Positions 23,326 through 31,368 of a stretch of 34,743 nt of DNA are shown one piece after another. Position 1 is the stretch's first letter. Every line of letters starts with the position of its first letter. Source of the stretch: Parvularcula sp964484475 (GTDB lineage: Bacteria > Pseudomonadota > Alphaproteobacteria > Caulobacterales > Parvularculaceae). The stretch is taken from the NCBI GenBank assembly GCA_964484475.1, contig CAZAFU010000015.1, positions 1 to 34,743 of the forward strand, read 5' to 3'. The notes under the pieces are model-generated. The model ran no database searches, had not been told where the DNA came from, and worked only from the letters and a program-made list of their open reading frames with translations. The position numbers and the translations under genes are program-made.

Positions 23326-23799
23326 ATGAACCTCGTGAACGTGTTGCGACCTGAGACCCGTCGTCTGATCAAAATCTTCGGCATTGCCGCCTGCGCAGCC
23401 GCTCTCGCGGCGTGCGCGAACACCGGCTCGAGCCGCAGTCTCTCCCTCGGCGGCGGCGATCCCGCCAGCCTCGCCACCAATGTGAACCGCTATCTGTGGA
23501 CGGCATCGCTCGAGACCATCGATTTCATGCCCCTCGACAGCGCCGACCCCGCCGCCGGCGTGATCATCACCGACTGGCACGCCTCCGACGCGGTGCCCAC
23601 CGAGCGTTTCCGCACCAATGTGCTGATCCTCGACAGCTCGCTGCGCGCCGATGCCCTGCGGGTCCGGGTCTTCCGCCAGGTGCAGGAGCCGGAGACCGGT
23701 GACTGGGTCGACGCACCGATCAACCCGAACACCGCGCGGGAAGTCGAAAACGCCATTCTCACCCGCGCCCGGGAGCTGAAGCTCAACTCGACGGGCTGA
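23326..23799 (+). CDS. DUF3576 lipoprotein
   Basis: The 157-residue predicted lipoprotein has the lipobox LAAC within KIFGIAACAAALAACAN, with the modified Cys at about residue 29. The mature part (VNRYLWTASLETIDFMPLDSADPAAGVIITDWH and ERFRTNVLILDSSLRADALRVRVFRQ) matches the DUF3576 family, which commonly precedes leuS in Alphaproteobacteria. Its role is unknown; the position next to lptE suggests envelope biogenesis. The ATG at 23326 is preceded directly by GGAG, too close for a good ribosome site, so the GTG at 23335 is an alternative start. It ends 97 bases before leuS. Confidence 0.87.
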   Translation: MNLVNVLRPETRRLIKIFGIAACAAALAACANTGSSRSLSLGGGDPASLATNVNRYLWTASLETIDFMPLDSADPAAGVIITDWHASDAVPTERFRTNVLILDSSLRADALRVRVFRQVQEPETGDWVDAPINPNTAREVENAILTRARELKLNSTG

Positions 23800-23896
23800 G
23801 GCTTCCCCGCTTTCCATCGAACTGGTTTACCTTATGGTGCGCCTCGCGGTGCGCCGCCTTTTCCCTGTCTGATTTCCTGTCTGAAGGACCCCACCC

Positions 23897-26887
23897 ATGG
23901 CCCGGTACAATCCCGCCGATGCAGAACCGAAATGGCAGAAGCGCTGGCAGGAAGCCGGCAGTTTCAGGGCCGGCGAGGGCGGGGACAAGCCGAGATACTA
24001 CGTGCTCGAGATGTTCCCCTATCCGTCGGGGAAGATCCATATCGGCCATGTCCGCAATTATGCCATGGGCGATGTCGTTGCGCGGTTCAAACGAGCCAAG
24101 GGTTACGATGTTCTCCACCCCATGGGATGGGATGCCTTCGGCCTGCCGGCCGAGAACGCCGCGATGCAGACCGGCGGGCACCCGAAGGACTGGACCTACG
24201 GCAATATCGAGGTCATGCGCGCGCAGCTCAAGCGCATGGGCCTCGCCATCGACTGGAGCCGCGAGTTCGCGACCTGCGATCCTGAATACTACGTCCACCA
24301 GCAGCGGCTTTTTCTCGAGTTCCTGAAGAAGGGCTTCGTCGAGCGTCGCGAGAGCCTCGTGAACTGGGACCCGGTGGAAATGACGGTCCTCGCCAACGAG
24401 CAGGTGGTGGACGGCAAGGGCTGGCGCTCGGGCGCGCCGGTCGAGCGCAAGTCGATGTCCACCTGGTTCTTCAAGATCACGGACCGGGCGGAGGACCTCC
24501 TTGCCGCTCTCGACGACGGGCGCCTCGAAGGCTGGCCCGCCCACGTCAAGGAGATGCAGCGCAACTGGATCGGCCGGTCCGAGGGCCTGAAAATGGCCTT
24601 CCCGCTGTCCGGTGACGACCTGCCCCAGGACAGCCTGCCGATCTACACCACCCGGCCCGATACCCTCTACGGAGCAAGCTTCCTCGGCGTTGCGCCCGAC
24701 CATCCCCTCGCCAAGCATTTTGCCGAGACGGACCCCAGGGTCGCGGCCTTCATCACCGAATGCCAGGCCCAGGGCACTTCGGAGGCCGACATCGAGAAGG
24801 CCGAGAAGAAGGGGGTCCCGCTGCCGGTGACCGGGCGCCATCCGTTCACGGGCGAGGAGCTGCCGGTCTATGCCTGCAACTTCATCCTGATGCAGTACGG
24901 AACCGGCGCAATCTTCGCCTGCCCGGCCCATGACCAGCGCGACCTCGACTTCGCCCGCAAATACGGCCTGCCGGTCAAGCCCGTGATCGACGGGACGGAA
25001 GAGGCGGATCTTGGTTGCACCGCAACGCCTTCTGGCCCGACCGATGACGGGCGGACCGAAGCCTATACCGGCCCGGGCAGGATGATCCATTCGGGCTTTC
25101 TGGACGGGATGCCGACGGATGAAGCCCTGCCCGCCGCCATTGGGCGGATCGAGGAGATGGGCGCGGGCCAGGGGACCACGAATTACCGCCTGCGCGACTG
25201 GGGCCTCTCCCGCCAGCGCTATTGGGGCTGCCCGATCCCGGTCATCCACTGTGAAAGCTGCGGCGCCGTTCCGGTGCCGGACGATCAGCTCCCCGTCAGC
25301 CTGCCCGATATCGACGCATCGGAGTTCAGGACGCCGGGCAACCCGCTCGACCGCGAAACGACAAGGAGCTGGCGCGAGGTTCCGTGCCCGTCATGCGGAA
25401 AGGACGCGCAGCGCGAGACCGACACCATGGACACCTTCGTGGATTCGTCCTGGTACTTCGCCCGCTTCGCCTCGCAGCCCGAAGGCCGGCCGGTGGACAG
25501 GGCCGAGGCCGATGCCTGGCTTCCGGTGCAGCAATATATCGGGGGCATCGAGCATGCGATCCTGCACCTTCTTTATGCGCGCTATTTCATGCGCAACATG
25601 AAGGATTGCGGGTATACGGATGTGGACGAGCCGTTCACCAATCTCTTCACTCAAGGGATGGTGGTTCATGCGACGTACCGTGATCAGTGGGGGAACCATT
25701 ACTTTCCCGACGAGGTGAATACCTCGCGCGTCGGCGACAAGATTGTTTCTATTTGTGAGACTCTTGCAAACGACCTCGAAGATGACAAGGACGAACCTGC
25801 GCCACTCTTCGTGCTGGACTATTTCCATGCGGTGCATTTAGTTGGTCAGTGTCATTACGTTACGAAACACTCTGCTAAACTGGCTCCCACGATCCCGGTG
25901 ATTGAGGTCGCCGACGACCCCGAAAGATTTAGGGATCGTTTCAGCAATTCCTATGTCGGAGAGTCTGTCGAAAGTCTAACGGCCAACGATCATTTCAGGC
26001 GCGTCTTTAGGCATCTGGCCAATCTTATGGGAACGCATGCGGAGTTCGATACCCGTCCGCTCGATGTTGTAATGTATCTGCGCCAAAGCGTAGAAAAGCG
26101 CCAGCTTCTGTTCGCAGAGAATCCAGAGTGGGGACGCGTACCGATATGGGAACTCCCCATCGAGAAGATGTCCAAATCCAAGAAGAACGTCGTTTCGCCC
26201 GAGGCGATCGCTGACGCCTACGGAGCGGATGCGGCGCGGTTCTTCATGCTTTCGGATTCGCCCCCCGAGCGGGACGTGGAGTGGACCGACAGCGGGGTCG
26301 AGGGCGCCTGGCGCTTCGCAGGCCGTGTCTACGACACCGTGGCGCGGGGCGAGGGCCTCCTCGCGTCGGATCCAGCGTTCGCTGACGATCTCGATGACGA
26401 TCTCGCCCTGATCAGGCGCAGGACGCACAAGACCATTGCCGGCGTAACCTCGGATATCGAGAACTTCCGCTTCAACAAGGCGATCGCACGCCTCTACGAA
26501 TTCCTCGGTGCCCTGAAGGGTCTCAGGACCGACGGTGACGCGGCGCCGGTCGCGGCGGAGGCCTTGCGCACCCTCACCCAGCTCACCGCTCCCTTCATGC
26601 CTCACCTTGCCGAAGAGTGCTGGGAGATGCTCGGCGGGAAGGGGCTCTGCTGCGATGCGCCTTGGCCCGAGGCCGACGAGGCGCTGACCGTCGAGAGTGC
26701 GATCACCCTGCCGGTGCAGGTCAACGGCAAGAAGCGCGGGGAGGTCCGCGTGGCCGCGGACGCCCCGGAAGACGAAGTGCGCGAAAAGGCGCTCGCCGTC
26801 GAGGCCGTCGCCCGCTTCATGGAGGGCAAGACCGTCCGTAAAGTGATCGTCGTTCCCGGCCGTATCGTCAACGTGGTGGCGGGGTGA
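23897..26887 (+). CDS. leuS: Leucyl-tRNA synthetase with a large insertion before KMSKS
   Basis: LeuRS charges tRNA-Leu. Signature HIGH is HIGH at residues 48-51 (PSGKIHIGHVRNY). The CP1 editing domain has TTRPDTLYG and GTGAIFACPAHDQRD. A zinc module is visible (CESC and CPSC). KMSKS is at residues 757-761, followed by the anticodon-binding domain and the C-terminal VQVNGKKRGEVRV. Every family landmark is intact, yet the protein has 996 residues where the family usually has about 860-880. The excess lies between TYRD (593-596) and KMSKS, the place of the leucine-specific domain. That region is low in G+C while the rest is host-like. The reading frame stays open through it. The ATG at 23897 follows an AAGGACCCC region. 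Its stop overlaps lptE by one base. Confidence 0.95.
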   Translation: MARYNPADAEPKWQKRWQEAGSFRAGEGGDKPRYYVLEMFPYPSGKIHIGHVRNYAMGDVVARFKRAKGYDVLHPMGWDAFGLPAENAAMQTGGHPKDWTYGNIEVMRAQLKRMGLAIDWSREFATCDPEYYVHQQRLFLEFLKKGFVERRESLVNWDPVEMTVLANEQVVDGKGWRSGAPVERKSMSTWFFKITDRAEDLLAALDDGRLEGWPAHVKEMQRNWIGRSEGLKMAFPLSGDDLPQDSLPIYTTRPDTLYGASFLGVAPDHPLAKHFAETDPRVAAFITECQAQGTSEADIEKAEKKGVPLPVTGRHPFTGEELPVYACNFILMQYGTGAIFACPAHDQRDLDFARKYGLPVKPVIDGTEEADLGCTATPSGPTDDGRTEAYTGPGRMIHSGFLDGMPTDEALPAAIGRIEEMGAGQGTTNYRLRDWGLSRQRYWGCPIPVIHCESCGAVPVPDDQLPVSLPDIDASEFRTPGNPLDRETTRSWREVPCPSCGKDAQRETDTMDTFVDSSWYFARFASQPEGRPVDRAEADAWLPVQQYIGGIEHAILHLLYARYFMRNMKDCGYTDVDEPFTNLFTQGMVVHATYRDQWGNHYFPDEVNTSRVGDKIVSICETLANDLEDDKDEPAPLFVLDYFHAVHLVGQCHYVTKHSAKLAPTIPVIEVADDPERFRDRFSNSYVGESVESLTANDHFRRVFRHLANLMGTHAEFDTRPLDVVMYLRQSVEKRQLLFAENPEWGRVPIWELPIEKMSKSKKNVVSPEAIADAYGADAARFFMLSDSPPERDVEWTDSGVEGAWRFAGRVYDTVARGEGLLASDPAFADDLDDDLALIRRRTHKTIAGVTSDIENFRFNKAIARLYEFLGALKGLRTDGDAAPVAAEALRTLTQLTAPFMPHLAEECWEMLGGKGLCCDAPWPEADEALTVESAITLPVQVNGKKRGEVRVAADAPEDEVREKALAVEAVARFMEGKTVRKVIVVPGRIVNVVAG
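25718..26140 (+). other. Atypical in-frame segment of about 140 codons inside leuS
   Basis: It encodes LeuRS residues about 608-748. By hand count 25741-26160 has 214 G+C in 420 bases (51%), against 41/60 (68%) at 26221-26280. The segment has no motif I recognise. Phrases such as VLDYFHAVHLVGQ, RFRDRFSNSYVGE and RRVFRHLANLMG suggest a folded, partly helical module. It has no intein ends (no Cys/Ser start with a His-Asn end) and no stop codon. A 7-base direct repeat, CGTACCG, lies at 25674 and 26137, which may be chance. Confidence 0.75.
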
Positions 26888-27477
26888 TGCCGAGGCTCGG
26901 GCTGGCCCTGCTTGCGCTTGCGCTCGGCGGGTGCGGGTTCACCCCGCTTTACAGTTCCGTGGGCGACGAGGGTTATGGCGAGCTTCTCGACGATGTGACG
27001 ATCAGGCCGGTGCAGGGACCTGAAGCCGCAAGACTGGAAGTCGAAGAGGCGCTCGGGAGCGTCCTCCCGGCTTCGCCCAAAGGCGAGCGCTATACCGTCG
27101 AGGTCAGCCTGCAGGAGCAGAGGCGCGGCGTCGCCGTCACCCTCGACAACAACACGAGGCGCTTCGACTACCGCCTCCTTGCGACCATTCTCTATACGGA
27201 TAACGAGACCGGCGAGAAGCGGCGCCAGAACCTCCAGAGCGTCGTCAGCTACGGCGTGGTCTCCAGCCAGTACGCAACCCTTGTCGGGCAGGAGGACGCT
27301 GTCAGGCGGGCCTCCATCGCGCTGGCACGGAAGATCGAGACCGATCTTCTCCTCTATGTCCGCGGCCGCGCCCCCGAAGGCAGCGAGCCGGACATCTTCC
27401 GCAATGACGAGCGCCGCGACCCCCTGCGGCAGCTCGACAACGACGTCCGCGAACCCGCGATCGGCGAGGGCACCTGA
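26887..27477 (+). CDS. lptE: LPS-assembly lipoprotein LptE
   Basis: LptE is the outer-membrane lipoprotein plug of the LptD translocon that puts lipopolysaccharide on the surface. The 196-residue product has the lipobox LGGC (LALLALALGGCGFTPLYSS), with the modified Cys at about 16, and the GFTPLY start typical of the mature protein. VSLQEQRRGVAVTLDNNTRRFDYRL is the conserved core. The ATG at 26887 shares a base with the leuS stop; a GTG three bases earlier is an alternative. The downstream stop overlaps holA by one base, so leuS-lptE-holA is translationally coupled. Confidence 0.93.
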   Translation: MPRLGLALLALALGGCGFTPLYSSVGDEGYGELLDDVTIRPVQGPEAARLEVEEALGSVLPASPKGERYTVEVSLQEQRRGVAVTLDNNTRRFDYRLLATILYTDNETGEKRRQNLQSVVSYGVVSSQYATLVGQEDAVRRASIALARKIETDLLLYVRGRAPEGSEPDIFRNDERRDPLRQLDNDVREPAIGEGT

Positions 27478-28532
27478 TGGTCGCTCTCAAGCCGCGTGAG
27501 ATCGAAGGCTTCCTTGCAGCCCCGCCGGGGGAGACCGCACTGGCCCTCCTCTACGGGCCGGAGCAGGGCCTCGTGCGCGAGCGTTCCGAGCGGCTGGCCA
27601 AGGCGGTGGCGGAGGATCTCTCAGACCCATGGAGGGTCGTTTCGTTCTCGGAACAGGAAGCTGCCGAGCCGGGCCGGCTTCTCGACGAGGCCCAGGCACA
27701 GAGTTTCCTCGGCGGGCGCCGGGTCATCCGTATCCGCGGCGGCGGCACCGGCCTGTCCGCCCAGGTCCAGAACCTTCTCGATGGCCTGAAGGCGGGGACG
27801 GTGCAAGCGGGCGGGCTCGTCATCATCGAGGCGGGCGATCTCAAGAAATCGTCCGCCCTGCGCAAGGCTGCCGAAAAGGCGCCCGAAGCCGTTGCCATCG
27901 CCTGCTATCCCGAAACCGCGCGTGACACCCTCGCCGCGATCAGGCGGCAATGCGCCGATGACGGGCTGACCCTCGACAACGAGGCCGCCGAGCTGCTCGT
28001 CACGGGGCTCGGCGATGACCGCGGTCTCCTCAGGCGCGAGGTCGAAAAGCTCATTCTCTACAAAGGGGTCGGTGAGGCGAGGGCGTCCGGCGACGACAGG
28101 ATCACCGAGGAGGACGTCAGGGCCTGCCTCGCCGCGGCGCCGCAGGAAGACACCTTCGGCATCGCCGCGCTGACCTTCCGGGGCGACGTGAAGAGCCTCT
28201 CGGCAGCGCTTGCCGAGGCGGAAGCTTCGGGCACGTCGGTTGTCTCCCTCCTGCGCGCGGCGCAGGGGCGGCTGACCCGTCTCATGCCGGCCGCCAGGGC
28301 CATGGCCCGCGGCGAAAGTGCCGAAGGCGCCGTCAAGTCGATGAGGCCACCGGTCCATTTCCGTGAAGCCGATGCGATGAAGCGCGAGCTGTCCCGCTGG
28401 CCTGTCCAGAGGCTCGAAGGCGCGGCCTGCGCTCTTTTCGAAGCCGAGGCCGCCTGCAAGACCACCGGCGTTCCCGATCAGGCCCTGGCCGAGCGGACCC
28501 TTCTTGGGCTCTGCCGCGAGGCGAAACGGTGA
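27477..28532 (+). CDS. holA: DNA polymerase III delta subunit HolA
   Basis: HolA is the subunit of the clamp loader that opens the beta clamp. The 351-residue length is normal. Family landmarks are LALLYGPEQGLVRERSERLAKAV near residue 22, RVIRIRGGG near 81, LLVTGLGDDRGLLRREVEKLILY near 176 and a helical C-terminal collar domain (MKRELSRWPVQRLEGAACALFEAE). It follows lptE with a one-base overlap and precedes trmD with a GTGA overlap. The leuS-lptE-holA order is usual in Alphaproteobacteria. Confidence 0.94.
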   Translation: MVALKPREIEGFLAAPPGETALALLYGPEQGLVRERSERLAKAVAEDLSDPWRVVSFSEQEAAEPGRLLDEAQAQSFLGGRRVIRIRGGGTGLSAQVQNLLDGLKAGTVQAGGLVIIEAGDLKKSSALRKAAEKAPEAVAIACYPETARDTLAAIRRQCADDGLTLDNEAAELLVTGLGDDRGLLRREVEKLILYKGVGEARASGDDRITEEDVRACLAAAPQEDTFGIAALTFRGDVKSLSAALAEAEASGTSVVSLLRAAQGRLTRLMPAARAMARGESAEGAVKSMRPPVHFREADAMKRELSRWPVQRLEGAACALFEAEAACKTTGVPDQALAERTLLGLCREAKR

Positions 28533-29263
28533 GCTGGCAGGCCGGTATCGTCAGCCTCTACCCCGATGCCTTTCCCGGGCCGTTGGGTGTCGGCGTCATC
28601 GGGCGCGGACTCGAAGACGGCCACTGGTCCTTGCGGCTCGAGAACCCCCGCGACCACGCCGGGGACAAACACCGGACCGTGGACGACACCCCGGCGGGCG
28701 GCGGGCCGGGTATGGTGATGCGGGCCGACGTTCTTGCGCGAACCATCGACGCCATGGAGAGCGTTCCGGGTCCGAAACTTCTCATGAGTCCCCGCGGCCG
28801 GCCCTTCGACCAGAAGATGGCACGGGAGCTTTCCGAGGGCCCAGGAGCCCTTTTTGTCTGCGGTCGGTTCGAAGGGGTGGACCAGCGGGTGATCGAGGCG
28901 CGCGGCCTCGAGGAAGTGTCCGTCGGCGACTACGTCCTCGCAGGCGGCGAAACTGCGGCGATGGCGATGATCGAAGCTTGCGTGCGATTGATCCCCGGTG
29001 TACTGGGCGCCCCTGCTTCGCGCGATGAGGAGAGTTTCGAGGCCCAAGGTCTTGAATATCCCCATTACACGAGGCCCCGGGATTTCGAAGGGCGCGCCAT
29101 ACCTGAGGTGCTCCTTTCGGGGGACCACAGGAAGATCAACCAGTGGCGCAGGGAACAGTCTCTCGCGCTGACGCGAGCGCGAAGACCGGACTTGCTCGGC
29201 ATTCCCCAAGGGGAGCGGCGGGCGCGGTCCAATCCGCCGGATAACGAGACGGACGAACGATGA
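28529..29263 (+). CDS. trmD: tRNA (guanine-N1-)-methyltransferase TrmD
   Basis: TrmD makes m1G37 in tRNAs to prevent frameshifting. The 244-residue SPOUT methyltransferase has LYPDAF at the start, DDTPAGGGPGMVMRADV near residue 52, the knot motifs LLMSPRGRPFDQ near 84 and CGRFEGVDQRVIE near 111, then SVGDYVLAGGE near 130, where SAM binds, and the catalytic-loop region LEYPHYTRP. The start is GTG (28529), and its GTGA overlaps the holA stop. It is normally found after rimM and before rplS; here rplS still follows (ATGA overlap) but the rpsP-rimM half is missing. Confidence 0.96.
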   Translation: MSWQAGIVSLYPDAFPGPLGVGVIGRGLEDGHWSLRLENPRDHAGDKHRTVDDTPAGGGPGMVMRADVLARTIDAMESVPGPKLLMSPRGRPFDQKMARELSEGPGALFVCGRFEGVDQRVIEARGLEEVSVGDYVLAGGETAAMAMIEACVRLIPGVLGAPASRDEESFEAQGLEYPHYTRPRDFEGRAIPEVLLSGDHRKINQWRREQSLALTRARRPDLLGIPQGERRARSNPPDNETDER

Positions 29264-29673
29264 ACATCATCCAGCAGCTCGAGGCGGAACTTGCCGCCGA
29301 ACTCAAACCCGAAGTGCCGGCATTCGCCCCGGGCGATACCCTGCGTGTCCAGGTCCGCGTCCGCGAAGGCCAGCGCGAGCGCCTGCAGGCCTTCGAAGGC
29401 GTCTGCATTGCCCGCTCGGGCGGCGGCATCAACGAGAGCTTCACGGTGCGCAAGATCAGCTTCGGCGAAGGTGTCGAGCGGGTCTTCCCGATCTACTCGC
29501 CCCTGGTCGAGGAGATCGAAGTGGTGCGCCGCGGCAAGGTCCGCCGCGCAAAGCTCTACTACCTCCGCGGCCGTCAGGGTAAATCCGCACGGATCGCCGA
29601 AAAGGTCGACACCAAGCGCCTCGCCGCTGCCAAAGAGAAAAAGGCGAAGAAGGCCGCTGCCAAGAAGGGCTGA
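29260..29673 (+). CDS. rplS: 50S ribosomal protein L19
   Basis: L19 lies at the 30S-50S interface. The 137-residue protein has the canonical core: FAPGDTLRVQVRVREGQRERLQAFEGVCIARSGGG, split here as GDTLRVQVRVREG and RLQAFEGVCIARSGGG, then FTVRKISFGEGVERVFPIYSP and RRGKVRRAKLYYLRG. The C-terminal tail (AAAKEKKAKKAAAKKG) is Lys/Ala-rich and lengthens the protein beyond the usual 115-125 residues. Its ATGA overlaps the trmD stop. A strong terminator follows at 29709, closing the operon. Confidence 0.97.
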   Translation: MNIIQQLEAELAAELKPEVPAFAPGDTLRVQVRVREGQRERLQAFEGVCIARSGGGINESFTVRKISFGEGVERVFPIYSPLVEEIEVVRRGKVRRAKLYYLRGRQGKSARIAEKVDTKRLAAAKEKKAKKAAAKKG

Positions 29674-29708
29674 GCCCTCAAGGCGTCCTGACGCATCAGG
29701 CCTGACTG

Positions 29709-29738
29709 AGCCCGGTCGTGGACACGGCCGGGCTTTTG
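29709..29738 (+). terminator. Intrinsic terminator after rplS
   Basis: AGCCCGGTCGTG pairs with CACGGCCGGGCT (12 bp with a G-T wobble, very short loop) and is followed by TTTTGCTTTG. It ends the DUF3576-leuS-lptE-holA-trmD-rplS operon. Confidence 0.85.
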
Positions 29739-29778
29739 CTTTGTGCTTCCCTCCTCGCAAGGCACTGAGGAGGCTGTC

Positions 29779-30192
29779 ATGGCGCGGATCATCGGTCTTG
29801 GCGGGGTCTTCTACAAGGCCACGGACCCCGAAGCCCGGGCGGAGTGGTACGAGAAGCATCTCGGCCTGCACCAGGGCGACGGCTATAACGGCGTCGAGAT
29901 GCGGTTCAGACGGCCCGACACGCCCGAGCACCAGGACATGTCGCTGGTGGCCTTTTTCGATACCGAAACGGAGTATCTCGGCAAGGCCGGACTACCCTTC
30001 ATGCTCAACTTCGTTGTCGAGGACATCGAGGGCATGGTCGAAAAGCTCAGAGCCGACGGCTGCGACGTGGACGACAAGATGCAGAAGGAAAGCTACGGCA
30101 CCTTCGCCTGGCTCACCGACCCCGAAGGTGTCCGCATCGAGCTCTGGGAGCCGGCCGGGCCGGCCCCCGATCTTCCACGCAAGGGCGGCTAG
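29779..30192 (+). CDS. VOC-family (glyoxalase/dioxygenase-fold) protein
   Basis: The 137-residue single vicinal-oxygen-chelate domain has the paired beta-alpha-beta repeats IIGLGGVFYKATDPEARAEWYEKHLG and, C-terminally, FMLNFVVEDIEGMVEKLRADG with FAWLTDPEGVRIELWEP. The conserved last Glu in ELWEP is the usual metal-ligand position; the typical N-terminal His ligand is not evident, so activity cannot be told. The ATG at 29779 has a strong GGAGG site 5 bases upstream. It begins after the rplS terminator and its stop codon shares CTAG with the stop of the convergent PhoD-like gene (4-bp overlap). Confidence 0.88.
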   Translation: MARIIGLGGVFYKATDPEARAEWYEKHLGLHQGDGYNGVEMRFRRPDTPEHQDMSLVAFFDTETEYLGKAGLPFMLNFVVEDIEGMVEKLRADGCDVDDKMQKESYGTFAWLTDPEGVRIELWEPAGPAPDLPRKGG

Positions 30193-31319
30193 TCGGCGAA
30201 GGAGAACTCGGCTTCGCGCAGCGCCTCGCCGTCCATGCCGCGGATCGTGAGGGACGCTTTCCGCGCGGCCCAGTCGATCGCGATCTCGCCGAAGTTTTCT
30301 TCGTAGACGGGCAGGCCTGTGCGGTGGGGACCCGCCTCGTGAGTGGTACGGCCTTGTTCGTCGCGCCGACGGCTCTGGGGTGCGTTGAGGGACGATGCGG
30401 TCATCTCCACGAGGCGGAAGGGGAGCACGTCGGAACGCTCGTAGAGCGCGGCCAGGTGCCGGTCGCCCGACACGACGACGAGGTCATCCACGCCGCTCTT
30501 CTCGATGATACCGTAAAGGCGTTCCCGGGCCGCGGGCATGGTCGCCCATGCTTCCCAGCCATGGCCGTCGGCGATCACCTGGATCGAGCTGACGAGGATA
30601 CGCAGGTCCGCAGGCTCGCGCAGGACATCCGCAAGCCACGCCTCCTGCTCCGCGCCGAGCATCTGGGCGCCGGGGGCGGGGTTGGGAAGATAGCGTTCCT
30701 TGCCTGGAGCGCCTTTCTCGTCGGTCGGTGTGAGGTCGCCCCTGAAGAAACGCGTATCGAGAAGGATGAGCTGGACCGTTTCTCCCGCCGGGCCGAAGCT
30801 CTCGGCCGTATGGATACCGGGGCGCGACCTGCGCGGATCATCTGGCGAGAGGGCCCAGGCCGCTTCGAAGACTGCCTCGGTCGTCTCCTTGACGGGGAAG
30901 TCCCCGCCGGCGTCATTCAGGCCGTAGTCGTGATCGTCCCAGACCGTCAGCAGGGGAACCGATCGTCTGAGGGCGCTGAAGTCTTCCCGTCGGGCCAGCG
31001 TGTTGTAGGCCGAGACAAGTTCGGGGACGGCCTCGTCCGAGGGGTCTTCGACATCGCCGTAGACGTTGTCGCCGAGAAGGACGAGGAGGTCCGGATCGCG
31101 CTCCGCCATCGTGCGGAGGATCGGAGCGGGCTCGGACTGCTTCAGGCAGCTGCCGAAGCTGATCAGGTCGAGCCGGCGTTCAGGGGCGATCGCGGCAGAG
31201 GTCATCGGCATCACCCGGGCGACGGCGCCCGAGGATACCTCCTGTGCGGTCTCGGTGGTTTCGGTGGCGCAACCGAAGAGGAGGAGGGATGCAAGGGCAA
31301 GGGGAAGGGTCTTTTTCAT
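30189..31319 (-). CDS. PhoD-like alkaline phosphatase lipoprotein
   Basis: This metallophosphoesterase of the PhoD/PhoX-like calcineurin-fold group has 376 residues. A lipobox (LLLFGC, Cys about 17) predicts a lipoprotein. Catalytic-site motifs are SFGSC near residue 55, LGDNVYGD near 83, VWDDHDYGLNDAGG near 127, LLDTRFFRGD near 186 and VSGDRHLAALY near 281. It acts on phosphodiester or monoester substrates outside the inner membrane; the substrate is not known. It is upstream of nothing on its strand and convergent with the VOC gene. Confidence 0.9.
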   Translation of the reverse strand: MKKTLPLALASLLLFGCATETTETAQEVSSGAVARVMPMTSAAIAPERRLDLISFGSCLKQSEPAPILRTMAERDPDLLVLLGDNVYGDVEDPSDEAVPELVSAYNTLARREDFSALRRSVPLLTVWDDHDYGLNDAGGDFPVKETTEAVFEAAWALSPDDPRRSRPGIHTAESFGPAGETVQLILLDTRFFRGDLTPTDEKGAPGKERYLPNPAPGAQMLGAEQEAWLADVLREPADLRILVSSIQVIADGHGWEAWATMPAARERLYGIIEKSGVDDLVVVSGDRHLAALYERSDVLPFRLVEMTASSLNAPQSRRRDEQGRTTHEAGPHRTGLPVYEENFGEIAIDWAARKASLTIRGMDGEALREAEFSFAD

Positions 31320-31368
31320 CCCCCGTGCCTAGCGCCTGTTTGTGACAAACCTGCTGCGGCCGTTCCGT

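Noticed and set aside
23860..23890. Tandem CCTGTCTGA repeat before leuS as an operator
   Set aside because: Two copies of nine bases 12 apart just before the ribosome site; too little to distinguish from chance.
23783..25249. A 488-codon minus-strand open frame over leuS
   Set aside because: Antisense shadow of leuS with no recognisable motif.
25718..26140. Intein or self-splicing intron in leuS
   Set aside because: No Cys/Ser at the start with His-Asn before a nucleophile at the end, no homing-endonuclease motif, and the frame is open throughout. The length (about 420 bases) is also short for a group II intron.
25391..26605. Minus-strand open frames of 148 and 209 codons across leuS
   Set aside because: They are antisense to conserved LeuRS residues, have no recognisable protein motifs, and follow from the codon bias of the sense strand.
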